DNA of 64,000 bases, taken from positions 2,852,001 through 2,916,000 of the forward strand of contig NZ_CP106738.1 of assembly GCF_025639885.1 (NCBI RefSeq). The letters run 5' to 3'. How positions within the stretch are numbered: position 1 is the stretch's first letter; every line of letters starts with the position of its first letter. Positions 43,171 through 52,291 of the stretch are shown in pieces. The notes under the pieces are model-generated. The model did not search any database and was not told where the DNA came from. It saw nothing but the letters and a program-made list of their open reading frames with translations. The stretch is from Roseovarius pelagicus. Lineage in GTDB: Bacteria > Pseudomonadota > Alphaproteobacteria > Rhodobacterales > Rhodobacteraceae. Made by a program: the position numbers and the translations under genes.

Positions 43171-44481
43171 CTAGTTGACGATTTCCTCGTCCTTGACGAA
43201 CATGTTCGCCCATGCCCGATCAATCAGGTCGGGGGTCATCTGATAGGGCATGCCCTCGAACTGGCAAATCGAAATCATCTGGTCGATCAGGAACACCGGC
43301 TGATAGTTGGCGTAGGTGTTGTCGATTGTCGGGTATTTCTTCTTGATCAGGTGGACCAGTGCTGCTTCGTCCAGTGGTAGCTGTTTCTTGCGCGCGACCA
43401 TGGCAAAGATTTTCAGGTAATCTTTCTGACTCGGCCCGTCGATCTTGATCTTGTAGAAGATCCGGCGCAGCGCGGCTTGGTCAAAAATCTTGTTGGGGTG
43501 AAAGTTGGTTGAGAAAATTGCGAGCGTGTCAAACGGCACCTCGAATTTCTCGCCCGATTGCAGCGCCAGAATATCCTTGGACTCCTCCAGTGGAACGATC
43601 CATCGGTTCACGAGGTTCTGAGGCGGCTCGACCTGACGGCCAAGGTCGTCGACGATGAAAATGCCGCCCGTCGCCTTTAGCTGCAAAGGTGCCTGATACG
43701 TGCGCGCAGTGGGATTGTAGACCAGATCGAGCATATCAAGCGTCAGTTCTCCGCCGGTAATCACCGTGGGACGTTCGCAACGTACGTAGCGCGAATCAAA
43801 TGTCCTGCGGCGGCGCAGGCTGTTGGGATCGTCCTCTTCGGCCTCGGCGCGTGAATGCACGATGGGGTCATATACCGTGATCACCTGACCTGCGTATTCG
43901 ATGGCAAGCGGGACATAGATCTTGTCCCCCATAGCATCACGGATACCATTGGAAATGCTGGATTTACCGTTGCCCGGAGGGCCATACATCAGAATCGAGC
44001 GACCGGCACTGACAGCAGGACCGAGATGATCCAGCAGGCTGTCGGGCAGTACCAGATGGCCCATCGCCCCGGTTAGCTCTTCGCGCGTGATCTGGATATT
44101 GCGAATTGATTGGCGCCGCACCTGTTCGGCATACACACTGAGGGGCACGGGCATCGCGCCATAGTACTCAGATTGTTGCAAGGCGTCGAGAGCGCGCGCC
44201 TTGCCCATGTCAGTCAACTGGTAGCCCATTTCGCTACCCGCTGTGGCACTCATTGTGCCAGTGGCTTCTAGCAGACGTTGCTCACGGGCCATGTCGACCA
44301 GTTCCTGCGTGACGGTTCGGGGCAAGCAGACGGCTCTGGCCAGTTCGCTGACCATATCAATCGACTTGCGGAACATCGTCTTGATCAGGATGTCACGCAT
44401 CATGACGACGGGCAGGCGCATATCGTCCAGCGTGGTGGGCGGCGGGGGTGGCTTCACGCCTTCGGTGATCTGCATATTCAT
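43171..44481 (-). CDS. AAA ATPase of the tad locus
   Basis: 436 residues. An N-terminal ~130-residue region with a winged-helix look (LARAVCLPRTVTQELVDMAREQRLLEAT) precedes an AAA/MoxR-like core: Walker A MYGPPGNGKSS (K173), Walker B GGIFIVDDLGRQ, sensor LAIFSTNF. It lies last in the minus-strand tad operon, 81 bases after the prepilin peptidase gene. It is not one of the core tad genes; a remodelling or regulatory function is plausible but unknown. Confidence 0.82.
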   Translation of the reverse strand: MNMQITEGVKPPPPPTTLDDMRLPVVMMRDILIKTMFRKSIDMVSELARAVCLPRTVTQELVDMAREQRLLEATGTMSATAGSEMGYQLTDMGKARALDALQQSEYYGAMPVPLSVYAEQVRRQSIRNIQITREELTGAMGHLVLPDSLLDHLGPAVSAGRSILMYGPPGNGKSSISNGIRDAMGDKIYVPLAIEYAGQVITVYDPIVHSRAEAEEDDPNSLRRRRTFDSRYVRCERPTVITGGELTLDMLDLVYNPTARTYQAPLQLKATGGIFIVDDLGRQVEPPQNLVNRWIVPLEESKDILALQSGEKFEVPFDTLAIFSTNFHPNKIFDQAALRRIFYKIKIDGPSQKDYLKIFAMVARKKQLPLDEAALVHLIKKKYPTIDNTYANYQPVFLIDQMISICQFEGMPYQMTPDLIDRAWANMFVKDEEIVN

Positions 44482-44562
44482 TGTGTCTGGCCTCGTATCA
44501 GGTCGCTCGATTGCGAAACTGCCAGATAAAGGTGCAGAAAATATGGCGCGGGTCGGGCGGTA

Positions 44563-45060
44563 TCAGGCGCCGTAAAGTGCGCCCAACACCAGATAGATAG
44601 CCAATGTGCCACCCAGGCACAGACCCATCGGGAATTTCTTGCCGCGTGACCAGCTCTCCCATTCGGGGGCCAACTGACGCAGTGACGTGTATTTGGCAAT
44701 ACGATGCGCGGTAAATCCGGCCAATAGGTTCGCGGCAAGTATCACGCAGAGCAGGCGCAGATCGCCCAACGCGATAAAAGGTGCAGCTGCCGCAGCGAAT
44801 TTCGCATCGCCTGCGCCAATCAGGCCGGCGGCATTCATCACGATCCCCACCAGAAGCACGATAATCAGTTGAACCAGTCGCCAAATATATTGATCAAACG
44901 GAAGGGCGATCAATCCCACGATCAAAAAGATTGCGGCTAGCGCCAAGACGGCGAGGTTGGGAATCTTCATCACCCGCAGATCACTCCACGCTACCCAAAG
45001 GCAAACGGGAAGGACAAAGGGAAGGAACCACATGGCTGAGCTTGCGGTGATTTGCATCAT
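44563..45060 (-). CDS. tadV: Type IV prepilin peptidase (TadV/CpaA, A24 family)
   Basis: 165-residue membrane aspartyl protease that cuts the Flp leader at Gly. Catalytic Asp residues are D27 (AWSDLRVMKIPN) and D85 (GAGDAK, the GxGD motif). It has about six hydrophobic segments and lacks the N-terminal methylase Cys domain of PilD, as expected for TadV. The start is ATG 45060 (ATG 45057 is next). Confidence 0.92.
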   Translation of the reverse strand: MMQITASSAMWFLPFVLPVCLWVAWSDLRVMKIPNLAVLALAAIFLIVGLIALPFDQYIWRLVQLIIVLLVGIVMNAAGLIGAGDAKFAAAAAPFIALGDLRLLCVILAANLLAGFTAHRIAKYTSLRQLAPEWESWSRGKKFPMGLCLGGTLAIYLVLGALYGA

Positions 45061-45088
45061 GGGCCGGGCCCCTTTGCGGTGGCGCGAG

Positions 45089-45946
45089 TCAGTTGACCGC
45101 GGTGTTTTCCAAGGCACGCATCGAGCGCACAGCGGCTTCGAAATGTTGTGGGTGGGTGTCGATCGCATCGCGCAACAGGCCTTTGCCGGTCGTCACGTCG
45201 CCCTGTTTTATTGCCGCGAGGCCTAAAGTATATAGCAGTTGCGCGCGTTCGGTCTGGCTGACAGGCATGACTGGCAGCGTGTAATTGCGCTGTGCCCCGC
45301 GCGCCAATACGAGGTTGTTTTTGGCAGTGAACAGCGACTGATCCAGACGGATCGCATCGGTAAACAGCCGCTCTGCATCGGCAAAATCGCCGCGTGTCAG
45401 TTTGGAATAACCCCAGTTGTTCATCACGCCTGCGGGCCGCGTGGTCAGGCCCACGGCCGTTTCATAGAAACTGTCAGCGCGTTTCCATTCCTTGTTGCTA
45501 TCGGCGATCATAGCCTCCAGCCGGTAGCGCTTGAATGTCTCATAGGTGGGCGGAACGCCATTCAGCACGGTCTCGGCCTGTTCCCATTCATTGTTCCGGA
45601 TCAGAGCATCGGCCAAATCTACCTTGTCCTCGTCGTTGGCCTCTTTGTGGTCGACGACACGTTTCCATGCGGCAACTGCCTCGGTGTTGCGTTTGGCGCG
45701 CACAAGCGATTTGGCAAGGTTGCGTTGCAGATCGATCCGATCGGGTTGTTCCCCGGCGGTGCGCTGAAAATATGCAACCGCCTCGTTGGGGTCCGCCACC
45801 GTGAGCATCACATCGTTGAGATTGCTTTCATCAACGACATTCACGCCCTGAAAGGAGCGTTCCACAGTTGCATTGTCAGATTTTTCACATGCGGACAGCA
45901 CTAAACTGCCCATTGCACAGAGCGTCAAAACGAGAGGGTGGCGCAT
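45089..45946 (-). CDS. tadD: Tad-locus TPR lipoprotein (TadD-like, larger)
   Basis: 285 residues. Lipobox LVLSAC then ~6 tetratricopeptide-like helical repeats (for example EAVAYFQRTAGEQPDRIDLQRNLAKSLVRA, EAVAAWKRVVDHKEAN, DAERLFTDAIRLDQSL). TadD-type lipoproteins are needed for outer-membrane secretin assembly or localisation. It lies between the smaller TPR protein gene and tadV, with gaps under 30 bases. Confidence 0.9.
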   Translation of the reverse strand: MRHPLVLTLCAMGSLVLSACEKSDNATVERSFQGVNVVDESNLNDVMLTVADPNEAVAYFQRTAGEQPDRIDLQRNLAKSLVRAKRNTEAVAAWKRVVDHKEANDEDKVDLADALIRNNEWEQAETVLNGVPPTYETFKRYRLEAMIADSNKEWKRADSFYETAVGLTTRPAGVMNNWGYSKLTRGDFADAERLFTDAIRLDQSLFTAKNNLVLARGAQRNYTLPVMPVSQTERAQLLYTLGLAAIKQGDVTTGKGLLRDAIDTHPQHFEAAVRSMRALENTAVN

Positions 45947-45975
45947 TTTTGCGTCCTTTTACTGCCTTAGCCTCA

Positions 45976-46524
45976 TCATGATATCGTGCGGATTAGGTAG
46001 TCACTGCTGCCGCGCCGTATCAATTTATAATTTTGTTCTTCCGAACCAGCATAGTAGGAATCATCGAGTTTTGCGAGTGCCAACCGAAAATTATCGCGAA
46101 TTGAGTCACTTTCGCCATTATCGAGCGCATAGGCGCGGCGAAACACTTCGCTGGCTTCGGCAATTTCACCTTTTTCCATGAGAACGACGCCCAGATTGTT
46201 CCACGCTTCAGGCGATGATCCGTCTGCCTCGACGGCTTTCCGCAACAGTTCTTCAGCTTGGCCCAAACGTCCGAGACCGAGGTTCGCACTGCCAAAGCCG
46301 ATGAGGATCTCCGGGGTCATCCCCTCATCCAAAGCGGCGCGTGAAAAGGCCTTGATGGCCAACTCATGCTCGCCCGCCCGGATCAGGCGGTGGCCGACGA
46401 GGGTGGCGTCGACTGCCGTCCCCGAACGCGAAACACCGGGCGCATAGGGACTGTCTGGCAGCTCAGGCTCTGCACAGCCTGCCAGCATAAAGCATCCCAA
46501 AATTACTGCGCCCGCTCGTTTCAT
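45976..46524 (-). CDS. tadD: Tad-locus TPR lipoprotein (TadD-like, smaller)
   Basis: 182 residues with lipobox MLAGC and three to four TPR motifs (HELAIKAFSRAALDEGM, QAEELLRKAVEADGSSPEAWNNLGVVLMEKGEIAEASEVFRRAYAL). It is a second TadD-type protein directly after tadC. Two TPR lipoproteins in a row are common in this locus in Rhodobacterales. Confidence 0.88.
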   Translation of the reverse strand: MKRAGAVILGCFMLAGCAEPELPDSPYAPGVSRSGTAVDATLVGHRLIRAGEHELAIKAFSRAALDEGMTPEILIGFGSANLGLGRLGQAEELLRKAVEADGSSPEAWNNLGVVLMEKGEIAEASEVFRRAYALDNGESDSIRDNFRLALAKLDDSYYAGSEEQNYKLIRRGSSDYLIRTIS

Positions 46525-46549
46525 CAGGCCTCATTTTTTTATCGTTGGA

Positions 46550-47524
46550 TCAGTGCGAACTCATCGACGTTAGTTCCATGATACCCAGAACAGACGGTCC
46601 TACAAGGATGATCAACAGTGGTGGAACTGTAAGCATCATTGTGGCCAATGTCATCTTTGTTGGCAGCTTGTTGGCCTTTTCTTCGGCACGCATCACGCGC
46701 TTGTCGCGCATTTCGCCGGCGTAAACGCGCAAGGCGTCTGCGATGGACGTGCCGAACGTCTGTGACTGAACGAGAACGGTCACGAAGCTGGTGATGTCCT
46801 GTACACCGCAACGTTCCGACATTTCATTCAGAACAGAAGGTTTGTCGCGCCCGGCCTTGATTTGTTGACTGACGATTTCGAATTCGTCTGCGAGTGCCGG
46901 ATAGGATGCGCGCATTTCCTGACTGACGCGAATGATCGACTGGTCCAGAGATTGACCCGCCTCGATACAAACCAACATCATGTCCAAGCTGTCGGGGAAA
47001 CCGTCGGTGATTTCATCCTGCCGCGTTTGCTTGCGCTTGGTGATCCAATATTTCGGCAGCATGTAACCGGCGCCACCTGGACCTAGAATGTATAGCAGCA
47101 TGGTTTTGGTGTCTGTTTCACCGCCCGACTTGAAAGCGACGTAGTAGAGTACGCCCAGAACCAAGAGGCCGATCCCGAGGGAGAATTGCGCAAAGTGAAA
47201 ATAACGCACCGCGTCGCGGTTGCGATACCCTGCCTGAAGCAGGGTCAGGCGCATCTCGGAATATTGTTTCTCGTCTTGTGGCTCAAGAAACGTGGCATAT
47301 TTGTCCAGCTTTTCATTGCGTGAGCCGGAGCGCAGTTTTTGTGTGCTGGTTTGCCCGGCGTTGCGGCTGGCCTGAGATTTTTTCAGCTTGGTCAGCGGAT
47401 CGTCGCGCTGGTTCAGCATGATCGCAATCGTGATCAGGATCAGGAAAACCCCAAGCATACCAACGGCGATAATCGGGCCGAAAGGGCCCAATGCGCCGGT
47501 CAGGATTTCGTTGAGAAATGACAT
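46550..47524 (-). CDS. tadC: Tad inner-membrane platform protein TadC
   Basis: 324 residues, type II secretion system F domain. N-terminal membrane segment (IIAVGMLGVFLILITIAIML), two others near 130-170, the GspF-like core (GFPDSLDMMLVCIEAGQSLDQSIIRVSQEM ... FVTVLVQSQTFGTSIADALRVYAGEM) and a C-terminal helix (TMMLTVPPLLIILVGPSVLGIM). With TadB it forms the inner-membrane pilus platform. Confidence 0.93.
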   Translation of the reverse strand: MSFLNEILTGALGPFGPIIAVGMLGVFLILITIAIMLNQRDDPLTKLKKSQASRNAGQTSTQKLRSGSRNEKLDKYATFLEPQDEKQYSEMRLTLLQAGYRNRDAVRYFHFAQFSLGIGLLVLGVLYYVAFKSGGETDTKTMLLYILGPGGAGYMLPKYWITKRKQTRQDEITDGFPDSLDMMLVCIEAGQSLDQSIIRVSQEMRASYPALADEFEIVSQQIKAGRDKPSVLNEMSERCGVQDITSFVTVLVQSQTFGTSIADALRVYAGEMRDKRVMRAEEKANKLPTKMTLATMMLTVPPLLIILVGPSVLGIMELTSMSSH

Positions 47525-47534
47525 ATCTGGCCTC

Positions 47535-48503
47535 TCAAACTTTGATATTCACAAGGGCGCGCATAACGATCAGGTTCAGTACCAGAAACACACCGACAAC
47601 CAGACAGGCGGGGATGAAATAGGGGTGGTCCAGCACCTTGTCATAGTAATTCGGGTCGATCAGCTGAATGCCGACCATTGCCAGCAGCGGGAAACCTGAC
47701 AGGAACTTGCCTGACCATTTGGCTTCGGCAGTGATCGCCTTGACGCGGCGAAACAGGCGGAATCGCGCGCGGATGACCTTGGCCAGACCGTCGAGGATCT
47801 CGGCCAGGTTACCACCCGATTGCTGCTGAATGGTCACCGCGACAGCGAGAAAGCGCAAGTCCTGCATGTCCAACCGTTCGGCCATTTCCTTGAGCGCCTC
47901 ACCTACGTCACGGCCATAGGCCGCCTCATCCGCAATCATGCCGAATTCGCTGGCTAATGGATCCCCGACTTCGGTCGCGACGATCGAGATCGCTGATGAA
48001 AAGGGATGACCCACCCGCAAGGAACGCACCATGAGTTCGATCGCATCTGGCAATTGTTCTTCTAGCATCGCCATACGCTTGCCTGCTTTCATCGAAATCC
48101 AGGTAAAGACACCGCCCACACCCATGGCGACAGAGACGACTGCGCGGATTGGAACGGAGGTAGCAGTTCCGACCGACAGACCGATAAATGCGAGCGCGGC
48201 CAGACCCCCCATCAGCATGATCAATTGCTTGGGCGTGAATGCAATCGCGGCCTTTTGTGCTTTGGCCGACAGGATTGAATACAGCGGAATGCGTCGCGCC
48301 TTGAGGTGCTGCTGCATCTCCTTGCGAAGCTTTTCCATGACTTCTTCGCGATTGCCGCTCTTGTCCAGCATCTCCAGACGGCGGTTCACGCGGCTATTCA
48401 GACTGATGGATTTGCCAAAGACGGTCAGGTAGATGCCTTCGACAAGCACCAGAACGCCAACAAAGATGAGGCCGTAGATAATTGGTTCTGCGCTGATGCT
48501 CAT
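47535..48503 (-). CDS. tadB: Tad inner-membrane platform protein TadB
   Basis: 322 residues, paralogous to TadC with the GspF-like domain (LPDAIELMVRSLRVGHPFSSAISIVATEV, LAVAVTIQQQSGGNLAEILDGLAKVIRARFRLFRRVKAITAEAKWSGKFL). Membrane segments are at both ends and near residue 100-130. Its start lies 4 bases after the tadA stop and its stop lies 10 bases before tadC. Confidence 0.93.
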   Translation of the reverse strand: MSISAEPIIYGLIFVGVLVLVEGIYLTVFGKSISLNSRVNRRLEMLDKSGNREEVMEKLRKEMQQHLKARRIPLYSILSAKAQKAAIAFTPKQLIMLMGGLAALAFIGLSVGTATSVPIRAVVSVAMGVGGVFTWISMKAGKRMAMLEEQLPDAIELMVRSLRVGHPFSSAISIVATEVGDPLASEFGMIADEAAYGRDVGEALKEMAERLDMQDLRFLAVAVTIQQQSGGNLAEILDGLAKVIRARFRLFRRVKAITAEAKWSGKFLSGFPLLAMVGIQLIDPNYYDKVLDHPYFIPACLVVGVFLVLNLIVMRALVNIKV

Positions 48504-48507
48504 GGGA

Positions 48508-49986
48508 TTACTCCGGTCTCACGGGTTCATAGATGCTGGCCGGCAAATCATAGCCCCACAGACGGAACCGCTCGGAATAGTTGGAGCGTACGCCGGTCGC
48601 TGTGAAATGGCCGATGATCTTGTTCTCGGGGGTCAGGCCGACGCGCTGGAAGCGGAAGATTTCCTGCATCGAAATCACTTCACCCTCCATACCGGTGATC
48701 TCGGTGATTGAGGTCATGCGACGACTGCCATCCTGTAGACGGCTTGCCTGCACGATCAGGTTCACAGCGGATGCAATCTGTGAGCGCACAGCTTTTAACG
48801 GCATCTCAATCCCTGCCATCGCCACCATGTTTTCCAGACGGCTGACACCATCACGCGGGTTGTTGGCGTGAATCGTCGTCATAGAACCGTCGTGGCCCGT
48901 GTTCATTGCTTGCAGCATGTCGATGACTTCCTCGCCGCGCGTCTCGCCAACGATGATGCGATCGGGTCGCATCCGCAGCGCGTTCTTGAGGCAGTCGCGC
49001 GGGCTGACCTCTCCCTTGCCTTCGACGTTGGGGGGGCGGCTTTCCATTCGACCGACGTGGATCTGTTGCAGCTGAAGTTCCGCAGTATCCTCGATGGTCA
49101 GAATGCGTTCTGCATTGTCGATAAAGGAACTGAGCGCATTGAGTGTCGTTGTCTTACCCGAGCCGGTTCCGCCGGAAACGATGACGTTCAGGCGGCAGGC
49201 AACGGCGGCCTGTAGATAGGCGGCCATTTCTTCTGAGAACGCACCGAAGCTGACGAGATCATCAATTCCCAGTTTATCCTTTTTGAATTTACGGATCGAG
49301 ACTAGGCTGCCATCCACGGCAACGGGCGGTACCATCGCGTTGAAACGTGAACCATCCAATAGACGCGCATCAACATAGGGATTCGATTCGTCTACCCGCC
49401 GTCCGACCGCGCTCACGATTTTGTCGATGATCCGCAGCAGGTGCTTTTCATCTTTGAACGTCACATCGCTGAGCGAAAGCTTACCGTCACGCTCGACGAA
49501 AATCTGATGCGGACCGTTGACGAGGATATCGTTAACGGTGTCGTCCTTCAAAAGCGTTTCCAGCGGACCGAGGCCGCGCACTTCATCGTACAGTTCTTGG
49601 GTAAGCGTGCTGCGCTCTTCACGATTCAGAACGATGCTGCGCTCTTCGAGCACTTCGGCGACGATCGAGCCGATTTCGGCGCGCAGGTCGGATTCTGTTG
49701 CGGTGTCCAGCGCGCTGAGGTTCAGATTATCGAGCAGGGCGCGATGCAGGTCGAGCTTGATTTCGCCTAACCGTTCCTTGCGCTTACGTTCTTTGTCCTG
49801 TGGTGCTGCCTTCGCATCTGCGGCCGGCAAGGGGCGCCGCAATGACGTAATGGCAGCCGGAGCTTCAGCCTTTGCTGATGCTGCGGCATTCGCAGGACCC
49901 GCAGCATTGGCAGCGGGCTTGCCCTTGGATAGCGCGTCCGCTTTAGCCGGAGCCGCGCTGGTTGGCTTTTTGTAACGTGAAAACAT
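48508..49986 (-). CDS. tadA: Tad secretion ATPase TadA/CpaF
   Basis: 492-residue hexameric ATPase that drives Flp pilus assembly. Walker A is [13 protein letters not shown] (K278), Walker B region [13 protein letters not shown] with the Asp box, and [33 protein letters not shown] is the His box. The N-terminus is a low-complexity Ala/Lys linker (~residues 1-60). N-terminal regulatory domain [17 protein letters not shown] is typical. It starts 20 bases after the tadZ stop. Confidence 0.95.
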   Translation of the reverse strand: MFSRYKKPTSAAPAKADALSKGKPAANAAGPANAAASAKAEAPAAITSLRRPLPAADAKAAPQDKERKRKERLGEIKLDLHRALLDNLNLSALDTATESDLRAEIGSIVAEVLEERSIVLNREERSTLTQELYDEVRGLGPLETLLKDDTVNDILVNGPHQIFVERDGKLSLSDVTFKDEKHLLRIIDKIVSAVGRRVDESNPYVDARLLDGSRFNAMVPPVAVDGSLVSIRKFKKDKLGIDDLVSFGAFSEEMAAYLQAAVACRLNVIVSGGTGSGKTTTLNALSSFIDNAERILTIEDTAELQLQQIHVGRMESRPPNVEGKGEVSPRDCLKNALRMRPDRIIVGETRGEEVIDMLQAMNTGHDGSMTTIHANNPRDGVSRLENMVAMAGIEMPLKAVRSQIASAVNLIVQASRLQDGSRRMTSITEITGMEGEVISMQEIFRFQRVGLTPENKIIGHFTATGVRSNYSERFRLWGYDLPASIYEPVRPE

Positions 49987-50006
49987 TTACTCGCCCCTAT
50001 CAATAA

Positions 50007-51230
50007 CTATGCCGCTTCGGCATCACTCTTGCCCAATTCATGCAAAGAAGAGGCCAGCTTGGCGATTTCCTTGCGCAGCGGATTCTTGGGTGCCGATGAG
50101 GCCAGCGGCAGGCCGTGGTCGGCCCCTTGGCTGACGGCCTTACCGCCGTCGGGCAACTGCAGTTCGATCCCGATTTCCAGACTTTCCGCCATCCGCTTGA
50201 TCCGCGATTTACCATTCAGGTCGGTAAACTTGGGCGCGCGGTTGACGCAGAAACGCAGCCGTTCCAGTGGCAGGTCTTCTGCCTTGAGCGCGCGTTTCAG
50301 GCGCAGCGTGTTCTGCGCTGACCGCATATCCATCTCAAGCGTGACAAAGTAGATTTGCGCGGCAGTCAGGACTGTTTCAGTCCATTGCACCAGCGTGGTT
50401 GGCATGTCGACAATCACGTAATCGAAATGCTTGCGAGCCTGTTCCAGCACCCTGTTCACATCATCGGGTGAGATCAGATCGAGCGGCAGTACCTCGGGCG
50501 GCGCAGTCAAAACCCAAAGCCGATCCTCGTAGCTGACCAGAGCCTGCTTAAAGATGTCTTCGTCCATCGCTTCGGTGTCTGACCACATTTCGTAAACGGC
50601 ATCGCGGCGCGGCAGATCCAGAAAGGTCGAGACCGAACCAAATTGCAGGCTCAGGTCAAGAATGCAGACGCGAGGGGCGTTTTCCTTGGCCACAGTCGCC
50701 AGTTCCCACGCGAGGTTCACTGCCAACGTCGTGGCACCGGTCCCTCCGGCGAGGCCATGTACACCCAGCATAACGCCATCTTCTGCGGTGGCTGTAGGAG
50801 CGGTCGATGCGGCCGGTGCCGGATCGGGCTTGCGCAGTCGTTCGATCGCCGCCTGCAGCTCGTTCTCGGGGAGGGGGTAGGGCACAAACTCGTCGGCACC
50901 TTCGCGCAGCAACTGGTGCAACGCCGCAGGGCTGACGTCATCGGCGATCAAGATCACCTTAATTCCGCGCATCCGCGCCAGGGTAATGATTTCGCTGATC
51001 ATTGTCAGGCGTGCTTCGTCAGACTGGTCTATCGCAATTGCAACGAATTCGAGCGCCTCAGCCTCGGTTTGTTTCAGGTACGACAGCGCCTCGGGAAACC
51101 CGAGATCGCCCCAGGCTTCGCCAAGGGCGGCTTCCATATCTTCGATCAGCAGATCAAAGTTGCGCACGTCCCGGCTGATCGTACACGCGACGATCGGGCT
51201 GGCATCTGGTTGTTGTATCGCACTGCTCAT
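50007..51230 (-). CDS. tadZ: TadZ/CpaE-type ParA-like localisation protein
   Basis: 407 residues. N-terminal receiver-like domain (residues ~10-130; VILIADDVSPAALHQLLREGADEFV) and a C-terminal MinD/ParA-type ATPase fold. Its P-loop GGTGATTLAVNLAWEL (162-176) lacks both usual lysines, as often in CpaE, so nucleotide hydrolysis may be weak or absent. CpaE-type proteins place the pilus apparatus at a pole. It starts a segment whose upstream region carries two hairpins. Confidence 0.92.
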   Translation of the reverse strand: MSSAIQQPDASPIVACTISRDVRNFDLLIEDMEAALGEAWGDLGFPEALSYLKQTEAEALEFVAIAIDQSDEARLTMISEIITLARMRGIKVILIADDVSPAALHQLLREGADEFVPYPLPENELQAAIERLRKPDPAPAASTAPTATAEDGVMLGVHGLAGGTGATTLAVNLAWELATVAKENAPRVCILDLSLQFGSVSTFLDLPRRDAVYEMWSDTEAMDEDIFKQALVSYEDRLWVLTAPPEVLPLDLISPDDVNRVLEQARKHFDYVIVDMPTTLVQWTETVLTAAQIYFVTLEMDMRSAQNTLRLKRALKAEDLPLERLRFCVNRAPKFTDLNGKSRIKRMAESLEIGIELQLPDGGKAVSQGADHGLPLASSAPKNPLRKEIAKLASSLHELGKSDAEAA

Positions 51231-51612
51231 TGCGTTTCGGTCCTATTTTTCCGCGTCACCTGTACCGGCGCCTCTACGATTGGTCGTTTTGGGGCGAACT
51301 GTCGGCGCGTCCCTGCTGCGCTGCGCCATGTGAATGACGCACGGCACATTTCACCCTGTCTGGAATATCGTCTGTAATGTTGGCAACAATACGGCCAAAA
51401 AACCATTTTTGTGCGAAAGATGGACGCCGCGGCTGGCGTGAGCGACAACATCGCAGGGCTGATTGCCCCCGTGGAACCTGACTGCGGGCAGTTCTTTGCG
51501 CCTACCGGGCTATACGTGTGTAGGCGTCGCAACGGGACAAGAAGAACCCGCCGACAGTGCGGCGGGCTTTAGGTGTCCCGGCAAGCCGGGCAGGGAGATA
51601 ACTCTGCGTGTC
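51231..51612. other. Intergenic region of the tad locus between tadZ and the ompA-like gene
   Basis: 382 bases with no credible gene. The left part must carry the tadZ promoter. The right part holds two stacked hairpins just after the ompA-like stop (51547-51590; listed separately). A conserved-looking AT-poor stretch lies between. I see no clear -35/-10 pair. Confidence 0.45.
51547..51590 (-). terminator. Tandem hairpins ending the rcpA-ompA segment
   Basis: On the minus strand the transcript first meets CCCGGC/GCCGGG (51577-51590, 2-base loop) and then a perfect CCCGCCG/CGGCGGG stem (51547-51566, 6-base loop) followed by TTCTTCTT. This is a good intrinsic terminator starting ~22 bases after the ompA-like stop at 51613. 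Confidence 0.65.
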
Positions 51613-52275
51613 TTATTCATCGGCGGTGGACGAACCACCGGCTTTGACGAGGATAAGATCAGAATCTGGTTTGGCACTGGTGACGTACTCGCGGAATACG
51701 ACTTCGGCGTATTTCCCGTCCATCACGATTGGGTGGGAGCGGACAAAGCCCGAAACTTCGGTCACGGTCCGGCGGTTGCGGCGTTCACGGCCTTGGGTCA
51801 CGATCAATGGCTGCGATTCGCCAAATGAGACGACGGCCTCCAATCGGGAACGATTGATGCCCTGCGAGGCCAGATATCCGACGACGGCGTTGGCGCGGGC
51901 CAAGCCCAGACGCTTATTAAAGCTGTTCGAACCGACAGCGTCGGTGTGTCCATAAACACGGAAGCGGACTTCCGGGAATTGTCGAATCCACGCAGCCTGT
52001 TCGCGGAGCGTGTCGCGCGCGCCAGCATCCAGTTGCGCTGAATTGAAGGCGAAGTTGACAGTACTGAGAACCTCGGTCGCGAAACGATTGGACAGATCAT
52101 AGACGTAACTCTTCTCGCCAGACATGATCTGCGTGTTGTTCATGTTCGCATTGCCGAAGCTGCCGCCATCGACCAGAGAACCGGCCTCGTCGAAGTAGGA
52201 ACGATACACCTGACCAGTGTTCTTGGAACAAGCTCCAAGAGCAATAACTGACAGAAAAATAAGTGCTTTTTTCAT
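51613..52275 (-). CDS. OmpA-family lipoprotein of the tad locus
   Basis: 220 residues. Lipobox ALGAC at the start, then a linker and a C-terminal OmpA domain (NFAFNSAQLDAGARDTLREQAAWIR, VYGHTDAVGSNSFNKRLGLARANAVVGYLAS) with the peptidoglycan-contact GHTDAVG. The C-terminal extension (~residues 165-220) is not part of the domain. It probably anchors the secretin complex to the cell wall. It starts 16 bases after the rcpA stop. Confidence 0.9.
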   Translation of the reverse strand: MKKALIFLSVIALGACSKNTGQVYRSYFDEAGSLVDGGSFGNANMNNTQIMSGEKSYVYDLSNRFATEVLSTVNFAFNSAQLDAGARDTLREQAAWIRQFPEVRFRVYGHTDAVGSNSFNKRLGLARANAVVGYLASQGINRSRLEAVVSFGESQPLIVTQGRERRNRRTVTEVSGFVRSHPIVMDGKYAEVVFREYVTSAKPDSDLILVKAGGSSTADE

Positions 52276-52291
52276 TGTTCTCGCACCTGCA

